Shown: one piece after another, positions 25,206 to 33,830 of the stretch
How positions within the stretch are numbered: position 1 is the stretch's first letter
How the letters are laid out: every line of letters begins with the position of its first letter
Notes under the pieces: generated by a model
Told to the model about the DNA's origin: nothing
The model's database searches: none
The model's input: the letters and a program-made list of their open reading frames with translations, nothing else
Source: Fumia sp045615345
GTDB lineage: Bacteria; Bacillota; Clostridia; Oscillospirales; Ruminococcaceae
NCBI GenBank assembly: GCA_045615345.1
Contig: JAZLER010000033.1
Coordinates: forward strand, 1 to 64,000
Direction of reading: 5' to 3'
DNA: 64,000 nt
Position numbers and translations under genes: made by a program

Positions 25206-27455
25206 TTATGCAGATTTAATCATTTCAAAATGATAAACACCGTTTATGTTGCTGCTGTTTAAAACCTTCATTTCGGCAAATTCAAATTCACATTCAATTT
25301 CAGAAGGGGCTGAAACCTCGTAAATATAAAGATTGTCTTCCCTTTTCCATTCAACGGTTATTCGGCCATAGTCAGTATCATAATGACCGTTTGCAGAGGT
25401 TATTTTCCCACTCGTATCAAAATACGGCGCAAACTTCACCTTTCTGCAACCGGGGTTGTCAAATAAAGGAGATATTCCGAGACAATAGGCATACATCCAC
25501 TCGGTGCAAGAGCCGAGTGAATAATGGTTAAAGGAATTCATTCCTTTTTTGATACCATCTTTTTCGGTATAACTGTCCCATCTCTCCCAGATTGTGGTAG
25601 CGCCGTTCATAACACTATACCCCCAACCGGGAAATTCTCTGCTCGTAATCAACTGATATGCAATATCCCTTAGTCCCACTTCGCAAAGCGTGGGCAGTAA
25701 AAAGCGTATACCTAAAAATCCCGTAGTCAGTTTTTTATCGTCTTCTTCAAACTTTCTTGCAAGATGCTTTCTTGCCATTTCCTTGTCTATAATTCCAAAA
25801 CTGTAAGCGATAGCATATGCACTCTGCGTATCGGAAAGAATTTTTCCGTCTTCGTCTATGAATTTTTCGCAAAAAGCACGTTTTATTGAGTTATACAAAT
25901 CAAAGTAATACTCTTCTTCGTAATCACCAATGACACCGCACAGTTTTGATGCCAGATACGCCGCTCTCGCATAGTACAAAGTAGATACAACACTTAAATC
26001 GGTGGGATTTCCCAAGGAAAGCCAGTCCCCATATCTGCCGAAATATCCGCGGATATAGTCGGGACTTTCCTCTTTATAATAGTCAAGAAGTTTTTTGAGC
26101 GCAGGAAGATTGTCACGGACGATTTTTTTATCGCCGTACATCTTATAGTGAAGATACGGAATCTCCGCTATTACCTCGCTCCAGCCTGCCGAAGCGTCGT
26201 ATCCCGAGTAGGAATAGGAGCCGACTGGAGGCATCGGCGCAACAACGGGAATAATTCCGTTGCCAAGCTGTTCATCACGTACGTCCGAAAGATACTTTTC
26301 ATAAAACTTACGGCAGTCCATATTAAACATCGCACTCTGGCAAAAAATCTGGGCATCACCCGTCCATCCGAGACGCTCGTCGCGTTGCGGACAATCGGTA
26401 GGAATGTTTAAGAAATTATCCCTCTGTCCCCACAAGGCGTTCTGATATATTTTGTTGACGATTTCATCACTGCACGAAAAACTACCACTGCTTTTTAAGT
26501 CTGTGTACATTGCTTCTGCAGTTACATCGATGATTTCAACGTTTCCACTCGTTGTGATTTCGGCAAACTGAAAACCGTGGAAGGTAAAAAGAGGTCTGAA
26601 AACTTCTTCTCCTTCACCCGACAGAATATATGTATCCGTCGCCTCAGCCTTTCTTAAGTTCTCGGTGTAAAGTTCACCTTTCGACAGAATTTCCCCATGT
26701 CTTAAAACAACCCTTGCCCCTCTTTCGCCCTTAAAGGTACAACGCAAAACACCCGAAATATTCTGTGTAACGTCGTAAAGATATCTGTTTTCGTTACTTT
26801 TAACCAGAACGGGTTTGAAGGTATGCTTCACCACAATGGGAGGAATGAAAGCTACTTCTGCATATATATTTCTTGAGAATTTAAATACGCTTTCCGATGC
26901 CGTATCCCAGTCGGAATCGTCATAATCAAAATTCGAAAAATCGCCCAAGTTCAGTCGGTTATCAACGTATTCGCCCATATAGATATCACTTCTTAGAATA
27001 GCACCTGATTTTGCACGCCAGGTTTCGTCGGTGATAATTTCTTCTTTACTGCCGTCCTCGTATTCGATACGGAGTACTGCAGTAAACTCTATACGGTCAG
27101 AATATCCATTCCTTTTAAATGCATAATTTGATCCAAGATGGCCTACCGCCCAGCCATCGCCAAGTACTGCACCGACAGCATTTTTCTCACCGAGCATATC
27201 GGTAATGTCATAGCGCATAAACGGCAACTTTTTACGGTAATTCACCCATCCGGGAGAAAGATAGTCGTTTGATACTTCCTTCCCGTTTAAGTATAACTTG
27301 AAAACGCCTAATGCTGATGCAAAAAGTGTAGCTTTCTTGACTTTTCCGTCAATCTCAAAGGCTTTCCGGAAACAGGGAGACGGATTTCCATATTTATCGT
27401 CTGCCGTCTTATATTCTCCCGTGGTGTAATATATCCACTTTGACTCAAATAGCAT
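25206..27455 (-). CDS. GH78 alpha-L-rhamnosidase
   Basis: 749 residues with the usual order of this family: an N-terminal beta domain (SPGWVNYRKKLPFMRYDITDML), a Bac_rhamnosid_N-like domain, the (alpha/alpha)6 catalytic barrel from about residue 325, and a C-terminal beta domain. TDCPQRDERLGWTGDAQIF holds the conserved acidic residues, and TIWERWDSY the other catalytic Glu. No signal peptide is present. It would release L-rhamnose from imported pectin fragments or glycosides. It ends 12 bases before the lipoprotein gene and starts 12 bases after GH3, so GH3-GH78 form an operon. Confidence 0.92.
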   Translation of the reverse strand: MLFESKWIYYTTGEYKTADDKYGNPSPCFRKAFEIDGKVKKATLFASALGVFKLYLNGKEVSNDYLSPGWVNYRKKLPFMRYDITDMLGEKNAVGAVLGDGWAVGHLGSNYAFKRNGYSDRIEFTAVLRIEYEDGSKEEIITDETWRAKSGAILRSDIYMGEYVDNRLNLGDFSNFDYDDSDWDTASESVFKFSRNIYAEVAFIPPIVVKHTFKPVLVKSNENRYLYDVTQNISGVLRCTFKGERGARVVLRHGEILSKGELYTENLRKAEATDTYILSGEGEEVFRPLFTFHGFQFAEITTSGNVEIIDVTAEAMYTDLKSSGSFSCSDEIVNKIYQNALWGQRDNFLNIPTDCPQRDERLGWTGDAQIFCQSAMFNMDCRKFYEKYLSDVRDEQLGNGIIPVVAPMPPVGSYSYSGYDASAGWSEVIAEIPYLHYKMYGDKKIVRDNLPALKKLLDYYKEESPDYIRGYFGRYGDWLSLGNPTDLSVVSTLYYARAAYLASKLCGVIGDYEEEYYFDLYNSIKRAFCEKFIDEDGKILSDTQSAYAIAYSFGIIDKEMARKHLARKFEEDDKKLTTGFLGIRFLLPTLCEVGLRDIAYQLITSREFPGWGYSVMNGATTIWERWDSYTEKDGIKKGMNSFNHYSLGSCTEWMYAYCLGISPLFDNPGCRKVKFAPYFDTSGKITSANGHYDTDYGRITVEWKREDNLYIYEVSAPSEIECEFEFAEMKVLNSSNINGVYHFEMIKSA

Positions 27456-27467
27456 AGTTTTCTCCTC

Positions 27468-29558
27468 TTAGTTAAAATCCAGATACTCTGTCGTTGTAAA
27501 GTAAATATCTCTACTGGAGCTTCCGATTTCCACCTTGAAATTACCGGGTTCGAAAACCTTTTTACCATGTCCGTCATAGAAGGACAAATCTTCCCTTGTC
27601 AATTTCAGAATAACAGTTTTGGTTTCGCCTTTTTTAATAAACACTTTATCAATAGCTTTAAGCTCTTTAACCGGTCTTGACATACTTGCCACAATGTCCT
27701 GAATATAACATTGTGCAATCTCAAATCCGTCAAACTCGCCCTTATTATGAATATCAAAAGTGATTTGGAAAGCATCTGCCTTTTTCTCTGGGCGGAAATT
27801 ATCGTATTCAAATTCTGTATAGGACATACCCTCTCCGAACACATACAAAGGTGTACTGATACCCACAGTTGAAACATATTCATGGTGTTCATAATAAGCA
27901 CTTCTTACATATTCGTTGCTGTTGTGATTATAGTGAATGGGAATCTGACCTGTATATCTCGGAATAGTAACAGGAAGCTTACCACAAGGATTAAAATCGC
28001 CAAACAAAATCTCTGCAGCCGCAAGTCCGCACATAGTTCCGCCGTGCCATGCCCAGAGTACTGCATCGCAGTCGTCCAAGATATCGCCGAACGCCAAAGG
28101 TCTGCCTGCAAAGAAGACAGCAACAACCTTTTTACCAAGTTTTTTCGCCTCTTTTACAGCTTTTACCTGGTCTTCGGGGAGTTCAATATTAGGCATTGTT
28201 CTTCCTTCGCCTGTAATTTTCCAGTTTTCACCCAATGCCACAAGGCATACTTCAGCCTGTGTATCGGTAGCGGTATTTTCCTTACCGTTTACCTTTGTAA
28301 CACCCTCAAGGAAAGAAACAACATCTTTTGCTTCACCGCCTGCGTGCCAGCTTCCCATCAGGCTTTCTTTTTCCTCAGCATAAGGACCTGATACCACAAC
28401 TTTTTCACCTTTTTTAAGAGGCAATACTCCGTTGTTTTTTAAAAGCACCATAGAATGTGCGCTCATTTCTTTTGCTTTATTAAGATATTCTTCGGTAAGC
28501 ACTTTACTGCTTTTATCGACTTCTTCTGTATATGGATTTTCAAAGAGTCCCAGACGGAGTTTTATACGCAGAACTCTGCGGACAGCCTCGTCAATTGTAG
28601 CAATTGTAACCATACCTTTTTCAACTGCCTCTTCGAGATGGTTTATATAAAGACGATCCACCATATCCATATCCACGCCTGCATTGACAGCAAGGGTAGT
28701 TGATAACAATTCGCTGTCCGATACACCCTGACGGTCCAGTCGTTCAACAGAAGCCCAGTCACTGACAACAAATCCGTCAAAGTGGAGTTTATCACGCAAC
28801 ACATCGGTTAAATAATATCTGCTTGCAGAGGCAGGCACACCACTGATTTCGTTAAAAGCACTCATCACTGTCGCAATTCCTGAGTCCACAGCCTCCTCAA
28901 AAGCAGGTAATGCCCTGTTATGTAATGTGTAGTCAGACCATTCGGTTGGGTCTTTATCGCGTCCGCCCTGTGAAGCACCATAACCGATATAATGCTTGGC
29001 ACAAGCGGCAAGTTTACCGGGTTTTGACATATCGTCACCCTGAATACCCTCAACCGATGCCTTCGCCATCATTTTGCCGAGAAACGGATCTTCCCCGGGA
29101 CATTCTATAATTCTCCCCCATCTGGGGTCCACGCAGATATCAAGCATCGGTGCAAAAGTCCAGTGTACGCTGTCGTAACTTGCCTCTTTTGACATAATGG
29201 AAGCCGCATCACGAATCATATCATAATCCCATGTAGCAGCCTGTGCCAGAGGAATAGGGAAAATCGTTCTGCAACCGTGGATAATATCTCTGCCATAAAT
29301 CAAAGGAATACCCATACGGCTTTCCTCTATGGCAGAGCGTTGTAACTCGTTTAATTCCGAAACAAGAATTTTTTCCTGTTCGCAGTCCCCTGCCAAGCCA
29401 CTCGCCGCCAGAATACAAGAACCCAGTTTACCATCTTTTGCAAGGCATTTAAGTTCTTCTATTCTTTCAGGGGTAATACTCACATACTCCTGATTAAGCT
29501 GACCTATCTTTTCTTCCAAAGTCATTTCTGAGATAAGTTTTTCAATTCTTTTTTCCAT
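27468..29558 (-). CDS. GH3 beta-glucosidase-like enzyme
   Basis: 696 residues: a TIM-barrel domain (about 1-330) with nucleophile Asp267 in GFVVSDWAS and the KHYIGYG motif, an alpha/beta sandwich (about 370-560), and a C-terminal fibronectin III-like domain (about 600-690). The retaining GH3 fold acts on beta-glucosides or xylosides. There is no signal peptide, so the substrate is imported. It is the first gene after the promoter at 29591-29619 and is followed by GH78. The pairing suggests processing of rhamnose-containing glucosides. Confidence 0.93.
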   Translation of the reverse strand: MEKRIEKLISEMTLEEKIGQLNQEYVSITPERIEELKCLAKDGKLGSCILAASGLAGDCEQEKILVSELNELQRSAIEESRMGIPLIYGRDIIHGCRTIFPIPLAQAATWDYDMIRDAASIMSKEASYDSVHWTFAPMLDICVDPRWGRIIECPGEDPFLGKMMAKASVEGIQGDDMSKPGKLAACAKHYIGYGASQGGRDKDPTEWSDYTLHNRALPAFEEAVDSGIATVMSAFNEISGVPASASRYYLTDVLRDKLHFDGFVVSDWASVERLDRQGVSDSELLSTTLAVNAGVDMDMVDRLYINHLEEAVEKGMVTIATIDEAVRRVLRIKLRLGLFENPYTEEVDKSSKVLTEEYLNKAKEMSAHSMVLLKNNGVLPLKKGEKVVVSGPYAEEKESLMGSWHAGGEAKDVVSFLEGVTKVNGKENTATDTQAEVCLVALGENWKITGEGRTMPNIELPEDQVKAVKEAKKLGKKVVAVFFAGRPLAFGDILDDCDAVLWAWHGGTMCGLAAAEILFGDFNPCGKLPVTIPRYTGQIPIHYNHNSNEYVRSAYYEHHEYVSTVGISTPLYVFGEGMSYTEFEYDNFRPEKKADAFQITFDIHNKGEFDGFEIAQCYIQDIVASMSRPVKELKAIDKVFIKKGETKTVILKLTREDLSFYDGHGKKVFEPGNFKVEIGSSSRDIYFTTTEYLDFN

Positions 29559-29590
29559 AATAATTCTCCTTCTTCACAGGTTATATAATC

Positions 29591-29619
29591 ATTCTACCAC
29601 AATTTCCAACTTTTTTCAA
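29591..29619 (-). promoter_or_regulatory. Promoter of the GH3-GH78 operon
   Basis: Minus-strand TTGAAA (29614-29619), 17-bp spacer and TAGAAT (29591-29596), about 35 bases upstream of the GH3 start. No operator palindrome is obvious. Confidence 0.65.
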
Positions 29620-29624
29620 CAAAG

Positions 29625-29654
29625 AAAAAATCCCGTGTCAAAACACGGGATTTT
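29625..29654 (-). terminator. Terminator of the G5/3D gene
   Basis: AAAATCCCGTG / CACGGGATTTT stem followed on the minus strand by TTTTTTCTTTG, just after the gene ending at 29657. Confidence 0.85.
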
Positions 29655-29656
29655 AT

Positions 29657-30682
29657 TTAGCTCAATACATATACATCCATCTTTTTAGCACCGAATGCAC
29701 AGGATTCTTCATAAGTATCGAAGAAGCAGTCAACTAAAACTCTGCCGTCCATAAGGGCTGTACCTGTATCGGCTGCGATTGCATATCCATAGATAAACGA
29801 GCCGTCAGTACTCTTGATAAAGAGTTTGCTTCCGTAAGGAATAACTTTCGGGTTTACTGCAACATGGCCAACAATCGCATATCTTCCGCTTGCAGTTTTA
29901 GCACCTTTTCTTGCGCTGTAAGCTGTTGCTTTACCGGTAAGCTTTTTAGTGTAGTTAACGGGGTTTCCGTTCTCGTCAAACTTAACCGACTCAGGGATTT
30001 CGAGGGGAGAAACATGCGCGCTCTTGTCACCTGAAATCACAATTTGGGTTGTGGGCTGTTTGTTTATAGTTTCTTTCAGAACAGTCTGTTCTTCAACAAC
30101 GCCGTTTACAACATATTCTTTGTAAATGGTTGTTTTCTGTCCGTCAACACCTGCCTGAACTATTTTTTGCTGTCCATTCTTGTAAAGAGGTGAACGCCTT
30201 GTCTGAGTTTCATAAGGAATTGCTGTAACCTCTTCGCGCTCACGATTTCTTATAGTAGTAACAACAATCTTTGTGTCTTTGGTAACATGTTCTGTGAGTG
30301 CAGGTTCAACTTTATCAAGTTCTTCAAGCACTACATTGATTCTTCTGAGAGCTTCCTCAACGGTTTCGCCTTTCATAGGTGCCCATTTCTGTTCTCCGCC
30401 GACCATTACGGATACGGGATAAGCTCTGTCGAGTGTCAGACCATAAACCTGTTTGCGTTTTTTCTTATAGGTATAAGAGTCATACTGACCAAGAGGAATA
30501 TTGGCTTCTTTTAAGATTTCTTCGGGTTTTTCAAGCTGAGTGTAAAGGATTCTTGTCTTGTTATTATCATAAACATAGACAAGAGTGTGGAACGCTGTAA
30601 CACCACTGAAAAGCGAAGCCATAGTAATTGCGATTAAAATGAGAGCAACAGGTTTTACTAATCGTTTTAAAATTGATTTCAT
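29657..30682 (-). CDS. G5 and 3D domain cell-wall protein (YabE-like)
   Basis: 341 residues. One N-terminal membrane span (about 12-34) is followed by two DUF348 ubiquitin-like repeats (about 35-125), a G5 domain (about 140-215) and a C-terminal 3D domain (about 250-341). The 3D domain carries conserved Asp residues in AADTG and VDCFFDT. The 3D fold is shared with lytic transglycosylases such as MltA, and the architecture resembles Rpf/YabE and Sps proteins that remodel the wall. It is transcribed alone with a hairpin at the very 5' end of its message. Confidence 0.9.
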   Translation of the reverse strand: MKSILKRLVKPVALILIAITMASLFSGVTAFHTLVYVYDNNKTRILYTQLEKPEEILKEANIPLGQYDSYTYKKKRKQVYGLTLDRAYPVSVMVGGEQKWAPMKGETVEEALRRINVVLEELDKVEPALTEHVTKDTKIVVTTIRNREREEVTAIPYETQTRRSPLYKNGQQKIVQAGVDGQKTTIYKEYVVNGVVEEQTVLKETINKQPTTQIVISGDKSAHVSPLEIPESVKFDENGNPVNYTKKLTGKATAYSARKGAKTASGRYAIVGHVAVNPKVIPYGSKLFIKSTDGSFIYGYAIAADTGTALMDGRVLVDCFFDTYEESCAFGAKKMDVYVLS

Positions 30683-30710
30683 AAATACTCCTTTAATAGC
30701 TCATAGATTT

Positions 30711-30772
30711 ATCGGTTAATACATTTGTAACCGATTTGTATCCATTTTATTCGGAAAATAGAAATTTGTCAA
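30711..30772 (-). promoter_or_regulatory. Promoter and 5' hairpin of the G5/3D gene
   Basis: Minus-strand TTGACA (30767-30772), 17-bp spacer and TAAAAT (30744-30749). An ATCGGTTA / TAACCGAT hairpin (30711-30735) begins at the predicted transcript start and could stabilise or regulate the message. The remaining bases up to 31020 are A+T-rich and hold no gene. Confidence 0.65.
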
Positions 30773-31071
30773 GGCTTTTTGAGGGGTGTTTTTGTGCAAA
30801 ATGCCTAATAAAATGGCAAAAATAGTAAATTACGGTTTAAAATCCAAAGATAATTACAACTTGGTAACAAGATTATTTAAGCATAATAACCAAATCTGCG
30901 TTTTTTAGTTTAATCTTTTAACTAATTATCATTTTCAATCTTAAAACTCACTAAAAATACGCCATTTTAACGGGGTTATTTTCAACATAACGCAGAAAAT
31001 AAAAATTTTCTCCACAAACCGACAAAAAAGTGGTACAATGTATACATTATGGTTTTAAGAAGGGTATTCAT

Positions 31072-31785
31072 ATGAATAAAAAATTATCCGAGTTTTTATA
31101 TGGTGCAAAAAGCGGTATGCCTATTTGTCTTGGCTATGTGTCGGTAGCGTTCGCTTTTGGTATGATGGCGGTACAAAGCGGTCTGCCTGTCTGGGTTGCA
31201 GTTTTAATTTCCTTGTCAAACTTCACATCCTCTGGCCAATATGCAGGTACAAAGCTGATTATATCGGGCGGAATGTTTTTAGAAATCGCAATAACCACCT
31301 TTGTTATTAATATAAGGTATATACTGATGTCCTTGTCGCTTTCACAAAAGCTTGACGACAAAATGACAACTCTGGAGCGAATTGCCCTCTCCTTTGGCAA
31401 CACCGATGAGGTTTTCGCCGTTGCTATGCAGCAAAAGGGTGCTGTTACTTCACCGTTTCTGGCAGGGCTTATCTTTACCCCTTATGTAGGCTGGGCACTC
31501 GGTACATTTTTAGGCGGTATCGCTATGGGACTTCTGCCCGCATCACTCCAGAGTGCTCTGGGCATTGCAATTTACGGAATGTTTATCGCAATCGTAATTC
31601 CCCCCTGGCGCAAATCAAAACCCATACTCGTCACCTCATTAATTGCAATCGCATTAAGCTGTATTTTGCACTGGGTACCATTGTTCAAAGGGCTTTCAGG
31701 TGGCTGGATAATAATCATCTGCGCCGTTGTGGCATCGGGCTTTGCCGCATACTACTTCCCCATTAATGAAGAGGAGGATGCGTAA
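31072..31785 (+). CDS. azlC: AzlC-family amino-acid exporter subunit
   Basis: 237 residues from ATG 31072 behind AGAAGGG; the frame is open to 31030 without a better site. Around eight hydrophobic segments and the motifs SGMPICLGYVSVAFAFGM, SNFTSSGQYAGTKLI and LSFGNTDEVFA identify AzlC. With AzlD it exports branched-chain amino acids and analogues such as azaleucine. The stop and the azlD start share a base (TAATG), implying coupled translation. No Lrp-like regulator is adjacent. Confidence 0.93.
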   Translation: MNKKLSEFLYGAKSGMPICLGYVSVAFAFGMMAVQSGLPVWVAVLISLSNFTSSGQYAGTKLIISGGMFLEIAITTFVINIRYILMSLSLSQKLDDKMTTLERIALSFGNTDEVFAVAMQQKGAVTSPFLAGLIFTPYVGWALGTFLGGIAMGLLPASLQSALGIAIYGMFIAIVIPPWRKSKPILVTSLIAIALSCILHWVPLFKGLSGGWIIIICAVVASGFAAYYFPINEEEDA

Positions 31786-32102
31786 TGGATTACAAAAGAA
31801 TTTTAATCGCTATTGCCATTATGGCGCTCGTTACATACCTCCCCCGTATGCTCCCCCTCGCGATATTCAAAAAGAAGATAGAAAACAAATTTATCCGTTC
31901 ATTTTTAGCCTATGTTCCCTATGCAGTTTTAGTTTCAATGACTATCCCCGATATCTTTACTTCAACTTCTTCGGTTGTATCGGCAGTAGTGGGAACAGTA
32001 GTTGCAGTTATCCTTTCCTACTTCGGCAGAGGACTCTTAACCGTTGCCCTCTCCGCCACCGCAACAGTGTTTGTTGTGGAACAGATTCTGAAAATGATAT
32101 AA
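31785..32102 (+). CDS. azlD: AzlD-family exporter subunit
   Basis: 105 residues and four hydrophobic segments. MALVTYLPRMLPLAIFKKKIENKFIRSFLAYVPYAVL is the standard AzlD N-terminal half. It is the small partner of AzlC. A strong terminator follows at once, so the operon is just azlCD. Confidence 0.92.
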   Translation: MDYKRILIAIAIMALVTYLPRMLPLAIFKKKIENKFIRSFLAYVPYAVLVSMTIPDIFTSTSSVVSAVVGTVVAVILSYFGRGLLTVALSATATVFVVEQILKMI

Positions 32103-32103
32103 C

Positions 32104-32134
32104 AAATGCTCCCTCAATGAGGGAGCATTTTTTT
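32104..32134 (+). terminator. Terminator of azlCD
   Basis: AAATGCTCCCTCA / TGAGGGAGCATTT followed by TTTT, starting two bases after the azlD stop. Confidence 0.88.
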
Positions 32135-32164
32135 ATGTAACACATCATCAGCCTCGCTTTGCTC

Positions 32165-32300
32165 AAGCCTTCCCTGTGTAAGGGAAGGTGGCAGGCGAAT
32201 GCCTGACGAAAGGGTTGTCCATTCAAATTCGTTCGCCACGCGAACACCTTTCAAGTCCCCCTTGCCTAAAGGGGGAAAGATCGCAAAGCAATCAAGGGGG
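32165..32300. repeat. MITE-like intergenic repeat, copy 2 and second hairpin block
   Basis: The left part (32165-32222) mirrors copy 1 at 23130: CTTCCCTGTGTAAGGGAAG, then CAGGCGAATGCCTG, then a GGGTTGT end. The right part (about 32256-32300) is a different inverted repeat with CCCCCTTG / CAAGGGGG ends and an inner GATCGCAAAGC. The two blocks look like stacked non-coding insertions. No gene is present between 32135 and 32513. Confidence 0.6.
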
Positions 32301-32321
32301 ATTCATTCACCATACAAAGGT

Positions 32322-32350
32322 AAACGGCGTGTCGAGTCGCCACGCCCTAC
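32322..32350. repeat. REP-like palindrome
   Basis: GGCGTG and CACGCC flank a nine-base loop and are followed by the CTAC tail. It has the same layout as the palindromes inside the RAYT gene (GTAG-GGG head, palindromic core), read in reverse. It is possibly a relict REP unit. The following 100 bases look like junk with short repeats (ATAACTCATAACTTTCGC). Confidence 0.5.
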
Positions 32351-32464
32351 GAGCCACAAGGCAAATCACAGTTTGGCGAGGCCAATCATAACTCATAACT
32401 TTCGCATAGCGAAATCATAACTGAAAAAGTCCCCGAAAAGGCATTAAGTTTTTCCTTTAACTTC

Positions 32465-32493
32465 TTTACTTTTTTGTTTTGTTATGGTAAAAT
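32465..32493 (+). promoter_or_regulatory. Promoter of the deacetylase operon
   Basis: TTTACT (32465-32470), 17-bp spacer and TAAAAT (32488-32493), about 20 bases upstream of the start codon. Confidence 0.55.
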
Positions 32494-32513
32494 TTATAAA
32501 AAGAGGTGTTTTT

Positions 32514-33203
32514 ATGGATTTTTTAAAAGCAATAACTTTCAGTTATGACGATGGTGTTACCCAGGATATCCGTCTTATAAACCTTCTCAATAAATACAAC
32601 TTAAAATGCACTTTTAATCTTAATTCCGAACTGCTTGGAAAAGGTTCTTACTGGCCTTGTCGCGATACCCGTATATCACATTATAAGGTAAACAAAGAAC
32701 AGATAAGAGAAATTTACGAAGGGCACGAAGTAGCGGTACATACCTTAACTCACCCGAACCTCACTACCCTTTCCGAAGAAGAAATCATTCATCAGGTGGA
32801 AACTGACAGACTTAATCTTTCCGAGCTTGTGGGATACGAAGTTGTCGGAATGGCGTACCCCTGCGGCGGTGTCAACAACGATGACCGCGTTGCCGAAATT
32901 ATAAAAAACAACACAGGTGTAAAATACGCCCGAACTATCAACGACACAAACAGTTTTGATGTATCTGAAAATCTTTTCAGATATCACCCCACCATATATC
33001 ATATCGACCTTGATAAGGTTATGGAACTCGGGCAGAAATTTGTCGACTTAAAGCCCGAAAAGCCTCAGGTTTTGTATGTCTGGGGACACTCTTATGAGCT
33101 TGATATTGATACTTCATACTGGGTAAAGCTCGAAGAATTTTTTAAACTTATAAGCAACAGAAAAGACATATTTTATGGAACAAACAAGGAGGTTTTATTA
33201 TGA
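32514..33203 (+). CDS. Polysaccharide deacetylase-like protein
   Basis: 229 residues from ATG 32514 (AGAGGTG upstream; the frame is open to 32484). NodB-fold motifs are present: FSYDDGVTQD with the catalytic Asp and metal Asp, and HEVAVHTLTHPNL with the two metal histidines. YPCGGVNND and LYVWGHSYE follow. It probably removes N- or O-acetyl groups from a saccharide. There is no signal peptide, which separates it from the wall-acting members and fits an intracellular oligosaccharide substrate. It overlaps the lipoprotein gene by four bases. Confidence 0.85.
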   Translation: MDFLKAITFSYDDGVTQDIRLINLLNKYNLKCTFNLNSELLGKGSYWPCRDTRISHYKVNKEQIREIYEGHEVAVHTLTHPNLTTLSEEEIIHQVETDRLNLSELVGYEVVGMAYPCGGVNNDDRVAEIIKNNTGVKYARTINDTNSFDVSENLFRYHPTIYHIDLDKVMELGQKFVDLKPEKPQVLYVWGHSYELDIDTSYWVKLEEFFKLISNRKDIFYGTNKEVLL

Positions 33204-33736
33204 GAAAAATTTTATGTGCTTTAATGAGCGTTGTGCTTTTATTTTCACTCTGCTCGTGCTCTGTAACTATGCCATTTGAGGAAGAACAGCTTGCTTTAGT
33301 ACTCAGTGACGGTAACACCGGAAGAACCGACCTCGTTATAAATCGCGATGGCACATTTACAGGCACATTTATCAACGCAAACCCTGATGATGTCGCAAGC
33401 GATTACCCTGAAGGAACGGTGAGAATATGTAATTTCAGCGGTGAATTCACAAAAATCAAAAAATTAAATAACTACGCTTACAAGCTTACTACCGAAGGTA
33501 TAACTATGGAAGATATAGTTGGTTCAAGCTGGATTGAAAACGGTATACAGTATATCTCGGCAGCTGCAAGGGGCATTGAAGACAGCAAAGAATTTGTCCT
33601 CTACCTCCCCGGAACACCCACAAATGCCCTTTCTGAAGAATTCTTGAGCTGGTGCCCGTACACACCTGAAGGTAAAATTGAAAACTACGCCCTTCTCAAC
33701 GCAGAACTGATGTACGGATTTTTCGAAATCAAATAA
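33200..33736 (+). CDS. Hypothetical lipoprotein
   Basis: 178 residues. The signal ends in the lipobox LFSLCSCS, so the protein should be lipid-anchored outside the membrane. The mature part is beta-rich (TDLVINRDGTFTGTF) and matches no family I recognise. It is translationally coupled to the deacetylase (ATGA overlap, GGAGG upstream) and ended by a strong terminator. The association may be functional or simply positional. Confidence 0.75.
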   Translation: MRKILCALMSVVLLFSLCSCSVTMPFEEEQLALVLSDGNTGRTDLVINRDGTFTGTFINANPDDVASDYPEGTVRICNFSGEFTKIKKLNNYAYKLTTEGITMEDIVGSSWIENGIQYISAAARGIEDSKEFVLYLPGTPTNALSEEFLSWCPYTPEGKIENYALLNAELMYGFFEIK

Positions 33737-33738
33737 AT

Positions 33739-33778
33739 AAAAGGCGGACATTTTTTCAAAAAGATGTCCGCCTTTTTA
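33739..33778 (+). terminator. Terminator of the deacetylase-lipoprotein operon
   Basis: AAAGGCGGACAT / ATGTCCGCCTTT stem with an A/T-rich loop, then TTTT. It directly follows the lipoprotein gene. Confidence 0.88.
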
Positions 33779-33780
33779 TA

Positions 33781-33809
33781 TTGAAATCAGATTTCATTTT
33801 TGATATAAT
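33781..33809 (+). promoter_or_regulatory. Promoter of the sialidase-like gene
   Basis: TTGAAA (33781-33786), 17-bp spacer and TATAAT (33804-33809), about 20 bases before the start codon. Confidence 0.75.
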
Positions 33810-33830
33810 CTCCACATAGGAGTGATTTTT

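Noticed and set aside
30683..31020. c-di-AMP (ydaO-type) or other riboswitch upstream of the G5/3D gene
   Set aside because: Only one simple hairpin lies in the short leader; the remaining bases are upstream of the promoter.
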